Positions 1-11,863 of a stretch of 64,000 bases of DNA are shown piece by piece (positions within the stretch are counted from its first letter, which is position 1; each line of letters opens with the position of its first letter). The notes beneath the pieces were generated by a model, which was given only the letters and a program-made list of their open reading frames with translations, was not told where the DNA came from and did not search any database. Location: contig JAUIMM010000002.1 in the NCBI GenBank assembly GCA_031769625.1, forward strand, positions 1,674,001 to 1,738,000. The letters are read 5' to 3'. Origin of the DNA: Taudactylus pleione. Lineage: Eukaryota > Chordata > Amphibia > Anura > Myobatrachidae. Made by a program: the position numbers and the translations under genes.

Positions 1-418
1 GCACAACTAAGTACAGTGATCCCTCATTATACTGCCCCTCACACTTACTTCCAGCCACAACTAAGTACAGTGATCTCTCATTATATTGCTCCTTACACTT
101 ACCTCCAGCCACAACTAATACAGTGATCCCTCATTATACTGCCCCTTACACTTACCTCCAGCCACAACTAAGTACAGTGATCCCTCATTATACTGCCCCT
201 CACATTTACCTCCAGGCACAACTAAGTACAGTGATCCCTCATTATACTGCCCCTCACATTTACCTCCAGGCACAACTAAGTACAGTGATCTCTCATTATA
301 TTGCCCCTCACACTTACCTCCAGCCACAACTAAGTACAGTGATCCCTCATTATTCTTCCCCTCAACTTACCTCCAGCCATAATAAGTACAGTGATCCCTC
401 ATTATACTGCCCCACCTA
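1..418. repeat. Minisatellite (about 58-bp unit), unit A
   Basis: About seven imperfect tandem copies containing GTACAGTGATCCCTCATTAT and CTTACCTCCAGCC. The array is cut by the window start. Apparent reading frames here are repeat artefacts. Confidence 0.93.
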
Positions 419-836
419 GCACTTACTGGACCTTATTCAGAGCCGGTCGTAAGCCTAATAATCGAGAATCAGAAAAAATACAATCAAACAGCCGGGCGAT
501 CGCAACCAAAGTGACGCCCATACATGGACAAAGCACCTCCTCTAGCTAACGAGTGATAGCAGCTAGTGATCAAGTCGATCATTGTCAGTCGCTGTATGTT
601 ATTTTTCTTCTGCTGGTTGCGGCCGCTTGTGTTGTGTGCAAATTATATAAAAAATTAACAAAAAAACGCATATAATTAGGGGTGAGCGGGTTCGGATTTC
701 TGAAATCCGAACCCCCCCGAGCCTCCCCGATCCGAGTCCAATCCGAGTCAGGCTCGACTTTTCCCGCCTGACTCGGATCTGAAATCGAGGCAAAACGTCA
801 TTATCACGCCTTCCGAGTCTCGCGGGTTTTGGATCC

Positions 837-873
837 TATATAAGGTACCCGCGTCGGCGCCATTTTCTCACTC
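837..873 (+). promoter_or_regulatory. TATA/Inr-type core promoter of the hAT element
   Basis: TATATAAG at 837-844 is followed by TCACTC at 868-873, with the A at 870 about 33 bp from the first TATA base, the normal vertebrate spacing. It lies just inside the left terminus and upstream of the array and transposase. Confidence 0.6.
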
Positions 874-914
874 GGCTGTGGACAGTGAAGAGGGAGGGTG
901 GGAGTTAGGGCTGT

Positions 915-1170
915 GTAGTGTAGTGTAGTGCTGCTGTTGTCCACTACTTCAAAGTCCATAGGGGCTGGCTGTGTTGTGCTGTGCTGCTGTTGTTAATAGG
1001 GGCTGTGTCCACTACTTCAAAGTCCATAGGGGCTGGCTGGACTGTGTTGTTCAGTCAGTTCTCCATAGGGGCTGTGTCCACTCCAAAGTCCTGTGCAGTG
1101 TCCCAGTCCTAAAGGGGTGCTGTAGTGTTGTCCAGGGGGTGCTCTGTCCATCAGGGGTGCTCCCCCCAAG
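915..1170 (+). repeat. Short GT-rich direct repeats, leader of hAT transcript
   Basis: Imperfect repeats of CACTACTTCAAAGTCCATAG and GGGGCTGGCTG (for example about 945-970 and 1007-1040) merge into the 160-bp array. They share GTGTCC/CAGTCC words with it and may be its degenerate ancestor. Confidence 0.6.
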
Positions 1171-1179
1171 TGCTAAAAA

Positions 1180-4100
1180 AATAATATATTTTCTGTGTTT
1201 GTGAATTGTGTGCGCAGTAGCCGCACGTGCATCAACAAAGTAGTGCCAAGCATGCGCCTGTGTCATAAGTAAAGGGCTGGCTGGCTTGACCATTAAGGGT
1301 GCTGTAACCCCCAAAAGTACACTCCAGTCCAAACCAAAAAAAAAATTATTTTCTGTGTTTGTGAATTGTGTGCGCAGTAGCCGCACGTGCATCAACAAAG
1401 TAGTGCCAAGCGTCCGCCTGTGTCATAAGTAAAGGGCCGGCTGGCTTGACTGTTAAGGGTGCTGTAACCCCCGAAAGTACACTCCAGTCCAAACCAAAAA
1501 AAAAATTATTTTCTGTGTTTGTGAATTGTGTGCGCAGTAGCCGCACGTGCATCAACAAAGTAGTGCCAAGCGTGCGCCTGTGTCATAAGTAAAGGGCCGG
1601 CTGGCTTGACCGTTAAAGGGTGCTGTAACCCCCAAAGTACACTCCAGTCCAAACCAAAAAAAATAATTTTTTTCTGTGTTTGTGAATTGTGTGCGCAGTA
1701 GCCGCACGTGCATCAACAAAGTAGTGCCAAGCGTGCGCCTGTGTCATAAGTAAAGGGCCGGCTGGCTTGACCATTAAAGGGTGCTGTAACCCCCGAAAGT
1801 ACACTCCAGTCCAAACAAAAAAAAAATTTTTTCTATGTTTGTGAATTGTGTGCGCAGTAGCCGCACGTGCATCAACAAAGTAGTGCCAAGCGTGCGCCTG
1901 TGTCATAAGTAAAGGGCCGGCTGGCTTGACCGTTAAAGGGTGCTGTAACCCCCGAAAGTACACTCCAGTCCAAACCAAAAAAAAATTATTTTCTGTGTTT
2001 GTGAATTGTGTGCGCAGTAGCCGCACGTGCATCAACAAAGTAGTGCCAAGGCGCCTGTGTCATAAGTAAAGGGCCGGCTGGCTTGACCATTAAGGGTGCT
2101 GTAACCCCCAAAAGTACACTCCAGTCCAAACCAAAAAAAAAATTATTTGCGGTGTTTGTGAATTGTGTGCGCAGTAGCCGCACGTGCATCAACAAAGTAG
2201 TGCCAAGCGTCCGCCTGTGTCATAAGTAAAGGGCCGGCTGGCTTGACTGTTAAGGGTGCTGTAACCCCTGAAAGTACACTCCAGTCCAAACCAAAAAAAA
2301 AATATTTTCTGTGTTTGTGAATTGTGTGCGCAGTAGCCGCACGTGCATCAACAAAGTAGTGCCAAGCGTGCGCCTGTGTCATAAGTAAAGGGCCGGCTGG
2401 CTTGACTGTTAAGGGTGCTGTAACCCCCGAAAGTACACTCCAGTCCAAACCAAAAAAAAAATTATTTTCTGTGTTTGTGAATTGTGTGCGCAGTAGCCGC
2501 ACGTGCATCAACAAAGTAGTGCCAAGCGTGCGCCTGTGTCATAAGTAAAGGGCCGGCTGGCTTGACCATTAAAGGGTGCTGTAACCCCCAAAGTACACTC
2601 CAGTCCAAACCAAAAAAAAAAATTTTTTTCTGTGTTTGTGAATTGTGTGCGCAGTAGCCGCACGTGCATCAACAAAGTAGTGCCAAGCGTGCGCCTGTGT
2701 CATAAGTAAAGGGCCGGCTGGCTTGACCGTTAAAGGGTGCTGTAACCCCCGAAAGTACACTCCAGTCTAAACAAAAAAAAAAATTTTTCTATGTTTGTGA
2801 ATTGTGTGCGCAGTAGCCGCACGTGCATCAACAAAGTAGTGCCAAGCGTGCGCCTGTGTCATAAGTAAAGGGCCGGCTGGCTTGACCGTTAAAGGGTGCT
2901 GTAACCCCCGAAAGTACACTCCAGTCCAAACCAAAAAAAAATTATTTTCTGTGTTTGTGAATTGTGTGCGCAGTAGCCGCACGTGCATCAACAAAGTAGT
3001 GCCAAGCGTGCGCCTGTGTCATAAGTAAAGGGCCGGCTGGCTTGACCATTAAGGGTGCTGTAACCCCCAAAAGTACACTCCAGTCCAAACCAAAAAAAAA
3101 ATTATTTTCTGTGTTTGTGAATTGTGTGCGCAGTAGCCGCACGTGCATCAACAAAGTAGTGCCAAGCGTCCGCCTGTGTCATAAGTAAAGGGCCGGCTGG
3201 CTTGACTGTTAAGGGTGCTGTAACCCCCGAAAGTACACTCCAGTCCAAACCAAAAAAAAATTATTTGCTGTGTTTGTGAATTGTGTGCGCAGTAGCCGCA
3301 CGTGCATCAACAAAGTAGTGCCAAGCGTGCGCCTGTGTCATAAGTAAAGGGCCGGCTGGCTTGACCGTTAAAGGGTGCTGTAACCCCCAAAGTACACTCC
3401 AGTCCAAACCAAAAAAAAAAAAAATTTTCTGTGTTTGTGAATTGTGTGCGCAGTAGCCGCACGTGCATCAACAAAGTAGTGCCAAGCGTGCGCCTGTGTC
3501 ATAAGTAAAGGGCCGGCTGGCTTGACCGTTAAAGGGTGCTGTAACCCCCAAAAGTACACTCCAGTCCAAACCAAAAAAAAATTATTTTCTGTGTTTGTGA
3601 ATTGTGTGCGCAGTAGCCGCACGTGCATCAACAAAGTAGTGCCAAGCGTGCGCCTGTGTCATAAGTAAAGGGCCGGCTGGCTTGACCGTTAAGGGTGCTG
3701 TAACCCCTGAAAGTACATTCCAGTCCAAACAAAAAAAAAAATTATTTTCTGTGTTTGTGAATTGTGTGCGCAGTAGCCGCACGTGCATCAACAAAGTAGT
3801 GCCAAGCGTGCGCCTGTGTCATAAGTAACGGGCTGGCTGGCTTGACCGTTAAGGGTGCTGTAACCCCCGAAAGTACACTCCAGTCCAAACCAAAAAAAAA
3901 ATTATTTTCTGTGTTTGTGAATTGTGTGCGCAGTAGCCGCACGTGCATCAACAAAGTAGTGCCAAGCGTGCGCCTGTGTCATAAGTAAATGGCTGGCTGG
4001 CTTGACCGTTAAGGGTGCTGTAACCCCCGAAAGTACACTCCAGTCCAAACCAAAAAAAAAATTATTTTCTGTGTTTGTGAATTGTGTGCGCAGTAGCCGC

Positions 4101-5196
4101 ACGGGCATCAACAAAGTAGTGCCAAGCGTGCGCCTGTGTCATAAGTAAAGGGCCGGCTGGCTTGACCATTAAAGGGTGCTGTAACCCCCAAAGTACACTC
4201 CAGTCCAAACCAAAAAAAAATTTATTTTCTGTGTTTGTGAATTGTGTGCGCAGTAGCCGCATGTGCATCAACAAAGTAGTGCCAAGCGTGCGCCTGTGTC
4301 ATAAGTAAAGGGCCGGCTGGCTTGACCATTAAAGGGTGCTGTAACCCCCAAAGTACACTCCAGTCCAAACCAAAAAAATAATTATTTTCTGTGTTTGTGA
4401 ATTGTGTGCGCAGTAGCCGCACGTGCATCAACAAAGTAGTGCCAAGCGTGCGCCTGTGTCATAAGTAAAGGGCCGGCTGGCTTGACCGTTAAAGGGTGCT
4501 GTAACACCCAAAGTACACTCCAGTCCAAACCAAAAAAAAAATTATTTTCTGTGTTTGTGAATTGTGTGCGCAGTAGCCGCACGTGCATCAACAAAGTAGT
4601 GCCAAGCGTGCGCCTGTGTCATAAGTAAAGGGCCGGCTGGCTTGACCGTTAAAGGATGCTGTAACCCCCGAAAGTACACTCCAGTCCAAACAAAAAAAAA
4701 ATTTTTTCTGTGTTTGTGAATTGTGTGCGCAGTAGCCGCACGTGCATCAACAAAGTAGTGCCAAGCGTGCGCCTGTGTCATAAGTAAAGGGCCAGCTGGC
4801 TTGACCGTTAAAGGGTGCTGTAACCCCCAAAGTACACTCCAGTCCAAACCAAAAAAAAAATTATTTTCTGTGTTTGTGAATTGTGTGCGCAGTAGCCGCA
4901 CGTGCATCAACAAAGTAGTGCCAAGCGTGCGCCTGTGTCATAAGTAAAGGGCCGGCTGGCTTGACCGTTAAGGGTGCTGTAACCCCCGAAAGTACACTCC
5001 AGTCCAAACCAAAAAAAAATTATTTTCTGTGTTTGTGAATTGTGTGCGCAGTAGCCGCACGTGCATCAACAAAGTAGTGCCAAGCGTGCGCCTGTGTCAT
5101 AAGTAAAGGGCCGGCTGGCTTGACCGTTAAGGGTGCTGTAACCCCCGAAAGTACACTCCAGTCCAAACCAAAAAAAAAATTATTTTCTGTGTTTAG
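1180..5196 (+). repeat. 160-bp tandem array, 25 full units plus a partial
   Basis: Each unit reads from TTTTCTGTGTTTGTGAATTG through CGCAGTAGCCGCACGTGCAT to CACTCCAGTCCAAACC and an A-tract. Nearly every unit contains the palindromic E-box CACGTG; units near 4,101 and 4,260 have it mutated. Variant units (GTCCGCC near 1,410, 2,210 and 3,168; CTATG near 1,832 and 2,789) recur at 5-6-unit spacing, so blocks were duplicated. All minus-strand frames here, starting MLMHVRLLRTQ, are artefacts of the repeat. Confidence 0.95.
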
Positions 5197-5228
5197 CCGC
5201 ACGTATATATCAAATCGATATAACATAA

Positions 5229-8200
5229 ATGGAGGACCAAACTTTCTCCGATAAAAATAAAATAGAGAAAGATCAAGAACCACTTCCTCCTAGTGCTGAA
5301 GCTGCTGCCACTAGTCATGACATAGACGATAACATGCCATCAACGTCGTCTGCCAAGGCCGATGCCCAATGTCATAGTAGAGGGCACATACAATCCCAAA
5401 TGGCAAAGTTCAGGAAAATGACCTTGAAAAAGACATTTAAATCAGCTGAAGAGAAACGTAAACTTGCCAATATGCCATTTACGACACGGAGTGGCAAGGA
5501 ACGGCTAAGGTCGATCCCTAGTATGTTCATGACTAGTGGTTCAGCTTCACATGACGATGGAAGCCCTCCTCCCACTAAAAAAATCAAAAGAGTTAAGCTG
5601 GCAAAAGCACAGCGAAGAACTGTGCTTTCTAAGAAGATATCACAAATCCCCAAGGAGAGTCCAAGTGTGGTGGTGGTTGCGATGCCTGACCTTCCCAGCA
5701 CTGGATGGGAAGAGGTGGCTCTTTCCACCATTTGCACGCCCCCTGCAAGAGCTGAAAGGAGCACCCACAGTCCACTTGCTGATATGCAAATTGAAGATGT
5801 CACTGTTGAAGTACAACAGGATGAGGATACTGGTGTAGCTGGCGCTGAGGAGGAAGTTGGCGAGGAGGATTCTGATGGTGATGTGGTTTGTTTAAATCAG
5901 GCTCCGGGGGAGACAGTTGTTGTCCGTGGGATGAAAAAGCCCATCACGGTCATGCCTGGGCAGAAGACCAAACATTCCACCTCTTTGGTCTGGCAATATT
6001 TCTATCCAAATCCGGACAACAACTGTCTTGCCATATGTACCATATGTAAAGGTGAAATAAGTAGGGGTAGGGACGTCAACCACCTAGGAACATCCTCCCT
6101 TATACGGCACCTGCAGCGCGTTCATAAAAAGTTACTGTCAAGTTCAGAAACTTTGGCTAAGACCGTAAGCAGTCCAGGGACACCTAAATCCCGTTGTCCT
6201 GTTGTATCCAAGCGCCTGCAAACCACACCGTCAACTCCATCCTCGTCAATTTCCTCCTTAGTCAGGATCGGAAGTAGTCCTGCATGCCATATCACTGGCA
6301 TGACTGACTCTCCTATCCGGGATTCCTCTGGAGGATCCTGCATTGCTACGCCTACTGCTGCCGCTGCTGCTGTTGCTGCTGCTGGGAGTCGTTCATCATC
6401 CCAGAGAGGAAGTAGGAACACCACTACTTTTACTAAACAATTGACCCTCCAACAGTCCTTAGCGAGGAGGATGAAGTACGACAGCAGTCATCCTGAAGCA
6501 AAACGTATAACTGAGGCCTTGACTGCTATGTTGGTGTTAGACGTGCGTCCGGTATCCGCCATTAGTGCAGTGGGATTTAGACAATTGATGGAGGTAGTGT
6601 GTCCCCGGTTCCAAATCCCGTCTAGATTCCACTTCACTAGGCAGGCGATACCGAGACTGTACTGAAACGTCAGAAAAAGTGTCCTCAGTGTCCTGAAAAA
6701 TGCCGTTGTACACAATGTCCACTTAACCACGGACATGTGGACAAGTGGAACAGGGCAGACTAAGGACTATATGACTGTGACAGCCCACTGGGTAGATGTA
6801 TCACCTTACGCAGCAACAGCAGCAGCGTCACCAGTAGCAGCATCTCAGAAACGCCAGTTCGTTACAAGGCAGGCTACGCTGTGTATCACCGGTTTCAGTA
6901 AGAGGCACACCGCCGACAACCTCTTAGAGAAACTGAGGGAAATCATCGCCCAGTGGCTTACCCCACTTAGACTCTCCTGGGGATTTGTGATATCTGACAA
7001 CGCCACCAATATTGTGCGGGCATTACATCTGGGCAAATTCCAGCACGTCCCATGTTTTGCTCACACAATAAACTTGGTGGTGCAGAATTTTCTGAAAAGC
7101 GACAGGGGCGTGCAGGAGACGCTTTGGGTGGCCTGAAAAATTTCTGGCCACTTTCGCCATTCAGCGACTGCGTGCCGAAGACTGGAGTGCCAGCAAACAC
7201 TCTTGAACCTGCCCCGCCATCACCTGAAGCAAGAGGTTGTGACGCGGTGGAACTCAACCCTCTATATGCTTCAGAGGATGGAGGAGCAGCAAAAGGCCAT
7301 ACAAGCCTATACATCCACCTATGACATAGGCAAAGGAGGGGGTATGCACCTAACTCAAGCGCAGTGGAGAATGATTTCCGTGTTGTGCAAGGTTCTCCAG
7401 CCCTTCGAACTTGCCACACGTGAAGTCAGTTCAGACACAGCCAGCTTGAGTCAGGTCATTCCCCTCATCAGGCTTTTGCAGAAGCAGCTGGAGAAAGTGA
7501 AGGAGGAGCTAAGACGGAGCGATTCCGCTCGGCATGTGGGACTTGTGGATGAAGCCCTTCATTTGCTTTGCCAGGATTCCAGGGTGGTCAATCTGTTGAA
7601 ATCAGACCACTACATTTTGGCCACCGTGCTTGATCCTAGGTTTAAAGCCTATGTGGTGTCTCTCTTTCCGGCCGACACAAGCCTGCAGAGGTGCAAAGAC
7701 CTGCTGGTGAACACACTGTCAGCTGAAGCGGAACGTGACACGTCAACGGCTCCTTCTTCATTTTCTCCCGCAACTGGGGCTGCCAGGAAAAAACTTAGGC
7801 ATCCTAAGCAACCCGCTGGCGGTGATGCAGGGCAGGCAGGACCAAGTTTGGACATCTGGTCCGGACTGAAGGACCTGGCAACAATTTCTGACATGTCTAC
7901 TGTCACTGCATATGATACTGTCACCATTGACAGAATGGTGGAGGATTACATCGGTGACAGCATCCAAGTAGGCATGTCAGACAGTCCATACCTGTACTGT
8001 CAGGAAAAAGAGGCAATTTGGAGGCCCCTGTACAAGCTGGCTCTATTTTACCTGAGTTGCCCCCCCTCCAGTGTGTACTCCGAAAGAGTGTTTAGTGCAG
8101 CCGGGAACCTTGTCAGCGAAAGGCGTAGGAGGTTGCTTCCACAGAATGTGGAGAAGATGATGTTCATCAAAATGAATTATCAGCTCTTCCAGGGAGACCA

Positions 8201-8342
8201 GCCTCCAGAAGGTACAGAGGGACCTGTGGTCGTGGATTCAAGTGGGGACGAGTTAATACTTTGTGAGGATGAGGATGTACACACTGAAGAGGGTGAGGAA
8301 TCGGTGGATGAGGAGGATGAGGATGACATCTTGCCTCCGTAG
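5229..8342 (+). pseudogene. hAT transposase, BED-finger type, two in-frame TGA codons
   Basis: One reading frame runs from ATG 5229 to TAG 8342, broken by TGA at 6663-6665 and 7134-7136; frame is the same on all three segments. The first segment carries an acidic/basic N-terminus and a BED zinc finger at about residues 250-300 (VWQYF, CTIC, HLQRVH). The second has VHLTTDMWTS (first catalytic Asp), ISDNATNIV (second) and PCFAHTINL. The third has TRWNST and the hAT C-terminal dimerisation block PSSVYSERVFSAAGNLVSER. It would cut and paste the surrounding element. The first stop sits in a short stretch that looks frame-shifted and then restored; the second fits a CGA to TGA change. It is probably inactive. 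Confidence 0.88.
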
Positions 8343-8977
8343 AGCCAGTTTGTGCAGGGACACATTAATTGCCAGCTTGTTTTGTGGGGGCCCAAACGAA
8401 CCAATCATTTCAGCCACAGTTGTGTGGCAGACCCTGGCGCTGAAATGATTGATTTGTTAAAGTGTGCATGTCCTGTTTATACAACATAAGGGTGTGTGGG
8501 AGGGCCCAAGGACAATTCCATCTTGCACTTCTTTTTTTTCTTTGCATTATGTACAGTTTGGGGCCTAGTTTTTCTAACTGCCATCCTGTCTGCCACTGCA
8601 GTGTCACTCCTAGATGGGTCACGTGTTTGTGCCGCCCACTTGTGTCGCTTAGCATAGTCATCCAGCTACCTCGGTGCAACCTTTTGGACATAAAAACACT
8701 ATTGTGAGGTGTGAGGTGTTCAGAATAGACTGGAAATGAGTGGAAATTAAGGTTATTGAGGTTAATAATAGCATAGGAGCAGAGAAACCAACAAATTCTG
8801 TGATTTTAGCTGTTTTTATGCTTTTTTTAAAAAAAATACAGATCCAAAACACAAAACCCAGAACCCAAAACACGGAAGGGTGGTTTTGGCAAAACCAATC
8901 CAGATCCAAAACACGAAGAAAGATCCAGATCCAAAACCAAAACACAAAACACGAAAAGTGGCCGGTGCACACCCCTA
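8343..8977 (+). other. hAT 3' UTR and right subterminal region
   Basis: Non-coding; T-rich tract near 8,530, then repeated GATCCAAAAC / AACACAAAACAC words from about 8,840 to the terminus. These resemble clustered transposase sites. Confidence 0.6.
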
Positions 8978-9538
8978 ATAATAATCCATCCCCATGAAAT
9001 GTATTTATTCTTATTATTCGCTAATGCTAACGCAACTGAATCAATTACAAGCCAATTAGCAGTGTTATTAGCTTCAACAATCGATTATTAGCTGCTTGCA
9101 TTGTGTGGCACAAAATAGAAACATCAAACATAACATCAGTCACATTCGATAGTAATGATTGAACTCTGGCGCTTGAGAGAGCACGTACCCAACCTCAAGC
9201 TGTACGATCAGCCAGGCCTCTAACCTGCTCGCAGAGTGACGTTTTACTACTTCCGGCCTTCTATGTCGGTCGTAGCAGTAAATTTAAGTACGCCCCTGAA
9301 ACGCCCTGAAAATGGTGAGGAACGCCTGCGTTTTTAGACCATCAACACCCACAAACGGCCTTTCATGTCAATCAACTCTCGGAAGCCACTTCCTTCTCAT
9401 AAGCCGTATGATCGACAGCATTTTGGATCGCAAGGTCTCATACGCACATGCGCACAACTAACCGTATGCATGCGTGGTTTGGAAACATCGGATACATACG
9501 ACCGAGTGGCCGCTTACGAACGACTCTGAATGAGGTCC

Positions 9539-9930
9539 ATTATACTATTAGTACTTTAGCTCAGGTTTTCCGGTCAGTTTGTGGACGGTTTATGGTCAAT
9601 TTCAAAACTGACTGTTAGTAAATCTTCGGTTTCTATAGTCGCCTACGTGAAAGTATCAATTGTTGGTCCAATGTTCTAAACTGTTCTTAAGACGGATTTT
9701 TGGTCGGGTTTGCATCAGGTTTGACTTTAGTAAATTTCCAAACTAGACGGTAAATCGCACAAAAATGCAAAATCGGCCAAAATTAACCATTAGTAAATTT
9801 ACCCCTTAACTTGGAAAGCACTACACAATGAAAGCACTAATATATTAGTGGTTTGTCTCTCCATCTTATACCTGCTGAGCAGACAGTTTAATACATTGGG
9901 CTATATTATTGGCTAGTTTATATCTTTGAG
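9539..9930. other. Non-coding, no feature recognised
   Basis: A/T-rich sequence conserved in unit B (55,226-55,617). It contains TTAGTAAATTTACCCC near 9,790, a word shared with frog MITE ends, but no full element could be delimited. Confidence 0.4.
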
Positions 9931-10487
9931 TTGGGTATGAAATCCCAGCTGTCGGGATGCCGCTGGTCAGAGTACCGACAGCAGCAACCCGACAGCCAGA
10001 ATCACGACACCCATAGGGAAAACAGGTAAGTGTTTTCCTAACCCCTACCCTAACCCTCACTCCCAGTGCCTTGCCCTAAACTCCCCCCTAGTACCTAACT
10101 CTAACCTCCCACTCCCCACACCTTAAACCTAACACCCCCTCCCTGGTGCCTAATCCTAACCTCCCCCTCTTCACACCTTAAACCTAACACCTCCTCCTTG
10201 GTGCCTAATCCTAACCTCCCCCTAGTGCACAATCCTAACCTCCCCCTGGTGCCTAAACCTAACCTCCCCCTCCCCGCACCCTAATCCTAACCCTCCCTCC
10301 CCAGTGTCTAACCCTAACCCTCCCCATAGTGCCTAACCCCACATCTTAACCATTACCTCCCCCTAACACCCTGATACTTACCTTTGGTATGCCGGCGGTT
10401 GGGATACTGGTGCCGACCAGTCGAGATTTTGGCACCGGTATTCAGACCTTCAGCATCCCGCATGCTGGGATGCCCACTACATCTCCT
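9931..10487. mobile_element. MITE-like element with internal CCTAACCC/CCTCCCC array, unit A
   Basis: Imperfect inverted ends (GAAATCCCAGCTGTCGGGAT at left; GCATCCCGCATGCTGGGATG at right) enclose about 300 bp of degenerate CCTAACCCTAACCTCCCCCT-type repeats. The unit B copy is at 55,618-56,149. It looks telomere-like but is irregular and flanked by element ends. Confidence 0.6.
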
Positions 10488-10919
10488 TTTAGTTATGTAT
10501 GTGGGTAGATAATCACTAAATTTGGGTAAATAATGTCATCTGTAATCTGATAATACTGATTATTTATTTTCCTATTAGTAATTTTGTTGGAATATTGATC
10601 ATTGATACATCAGTGTCACTATAATGTGGTGTATTGTGCTGGGGTGTGCACCATTATACACATACTGTACATGGTGTGAGTAGGTTGTAGAGATGGTGGT
10701 GACTGGTGGACCCCAGCAATACAGAGTTGTGTACACAGCAAATCATTTTACAATCTAAATTTTATAATTCAATAAAATACTGTAATAGGTCAGAGATCAT
10801 AGAAATCAATATTACCTCTGTTGTCCCAAGTGTAGTTGAGGTAGAGAAGAGCGGCTGCTGCAACTAACATACCAGTTATATGGAATAATGAGATTATCCA
10901 GGTGTAAGAGGTAATCTTG

Positions 10920-11435
10920 CTACAGACTTTAGGAGGACACAGCAGATATTATTGGTGACTTGAGAAGGACACAACAGTTTATATTGGTTACTTGATGATG
11001 AAACAGCAGATGTTGTTTATTAGTGACTTGAAGAAGACACAGTAGAAGTTATTGCTGATTTGAGGACACAGCAGATATTGGTGACTTGTCAAGGATGCAG
11101 AAAATGTTATTGGTGGCTTAAGGAACAGCAGATGTTATTGGTGCCTTGAGGAAGACACAGCAGATATTATTGGTGACTTGAGGAGGACACAGCAGGTTAT
11201 TTGTGATTTGAGGAGGACACAGCATCTTATTTTTTATTTGAGGAGAACAAAGCAGGTTACTTGAGATTTGAGGACACAGCAGGTTATTTGTAGTTTGAGG
11301 AGGATACAGCAGATTATTTGTGATTTGAGGAGGACACAGCAGGTTATTTGTGATTTGAGGAGGACACAGCAGGTTATTTGAGATTTGAGGAGGACATAGC
11401 AGGTTATTTGTGATTTGAGGAGGACACAGTAGATA
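10920..11435. repeat. About 30-bp degenerate tandem repeat, unit A
   Basis: Copies of GAGGACACAGCAGGTTATTT and GTGATTTGAG, about 17 units, more regular after 11,190. Unit B copy at about 56,583-57,098. Confidence 0.85.
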
Positions 11436-11863
11436 TTATAGTTGGTAAACAGCAGGTGTTATTGCTGTGATTGTTGGTAAACAACAGGTGTATATTCTCC
11501 CGGGGAAGCCGAGAATTCATAGCTCAGCGAAACGCGTTAAGACCCCTGACCCACAATCCGGATTCCTTGGACCTTTATATTTGTCGATTTGGACTCTCTG
11601 CTCCCTTACATCACTACCTGTTGCAGCTTTTGGATGACTCCTTGTGGATTGTGCTTCAGCCTTCACTTTGGTTACGCTGGATGCCAGAGAATTTTCCTTT
11701 AAACCACCTCAGCCATTTGATTTGGTAAAGTTTTCATTGCTGCTAATGACTTTCACATTTGGAACAGTATAGGAGAGACCCTTTACTAGTGACTTTTCCA
11801 GGAACGGATTTTAGTGGTGTCTTTCTTTTATTTTATTATTGTGTTCATGATTGCATGCTACCT

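Larger units (their letters stand above)
677..8977 (+). mobile_element. Autonomous-type hAT transposon with internal 160-bp array
   Basis: Short terminal inverted repeats TAGGGGTG / CACCCCTA are flanked by the direct repeat ATAAT (672-676 and 8978-8982). The paralogous unit B has one ATAAT at 54656-54660, which proves an 8,301-bp insertion with a 5-bp target duplication. Subterminal regions differ: the left has repeated ATCCGAGTC / GACTCGGAT motifs, the right repeated GATCCAAAAC-type motifs, plausible transposase-binding zones. In order it holds a TATA promoter, a tandem array, a transposase frame with two stops, and a 3' UTR. hAT elements usually make 8-bp duplications; 5-bp subgroups are known. 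Confidence 0.93.
428..9538. mobile_element. Terminal-inverted-repeat DNA element (GGACC family), unit A, split by hAT
   Basis: Ends GGACCTTATTCAGAGCCGGT and CGACTCTGAATGAGGTCC are inverted repeats. Without the nested hAT it is about 0.8 kb and has no coding capacity. The unit B copy at 54,399-55,225 has longer matching ends that include CGGTCGTACGC. It is a MITE-like element older than the segmental duplication. The superfamily is not decided because no clean target duplication is seen. Confidence 0.75.

Noticed and set aside
1..418. CRISPR array
   Set aside because: Direct tandem units without unique spacers, in a eukaryotic context.
1051..5283. Many minus-strand open frames with MLMHVRLLRTQFTNTENNFF
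   Set aside because: They are the 160-bp repeat read in one frame; starts and stops repeat with the array period and no domain is present.
5372..5803. 143-residue frame opposite the hAT transposase
   Set aside because: Antisense shadow of the transposase N-terminus.
10020..10340. Telomere or interstitial telomeric array
   Set aside because: Repeats are irregular and enclosed by inverted element ends, not (TTAGGG)n.
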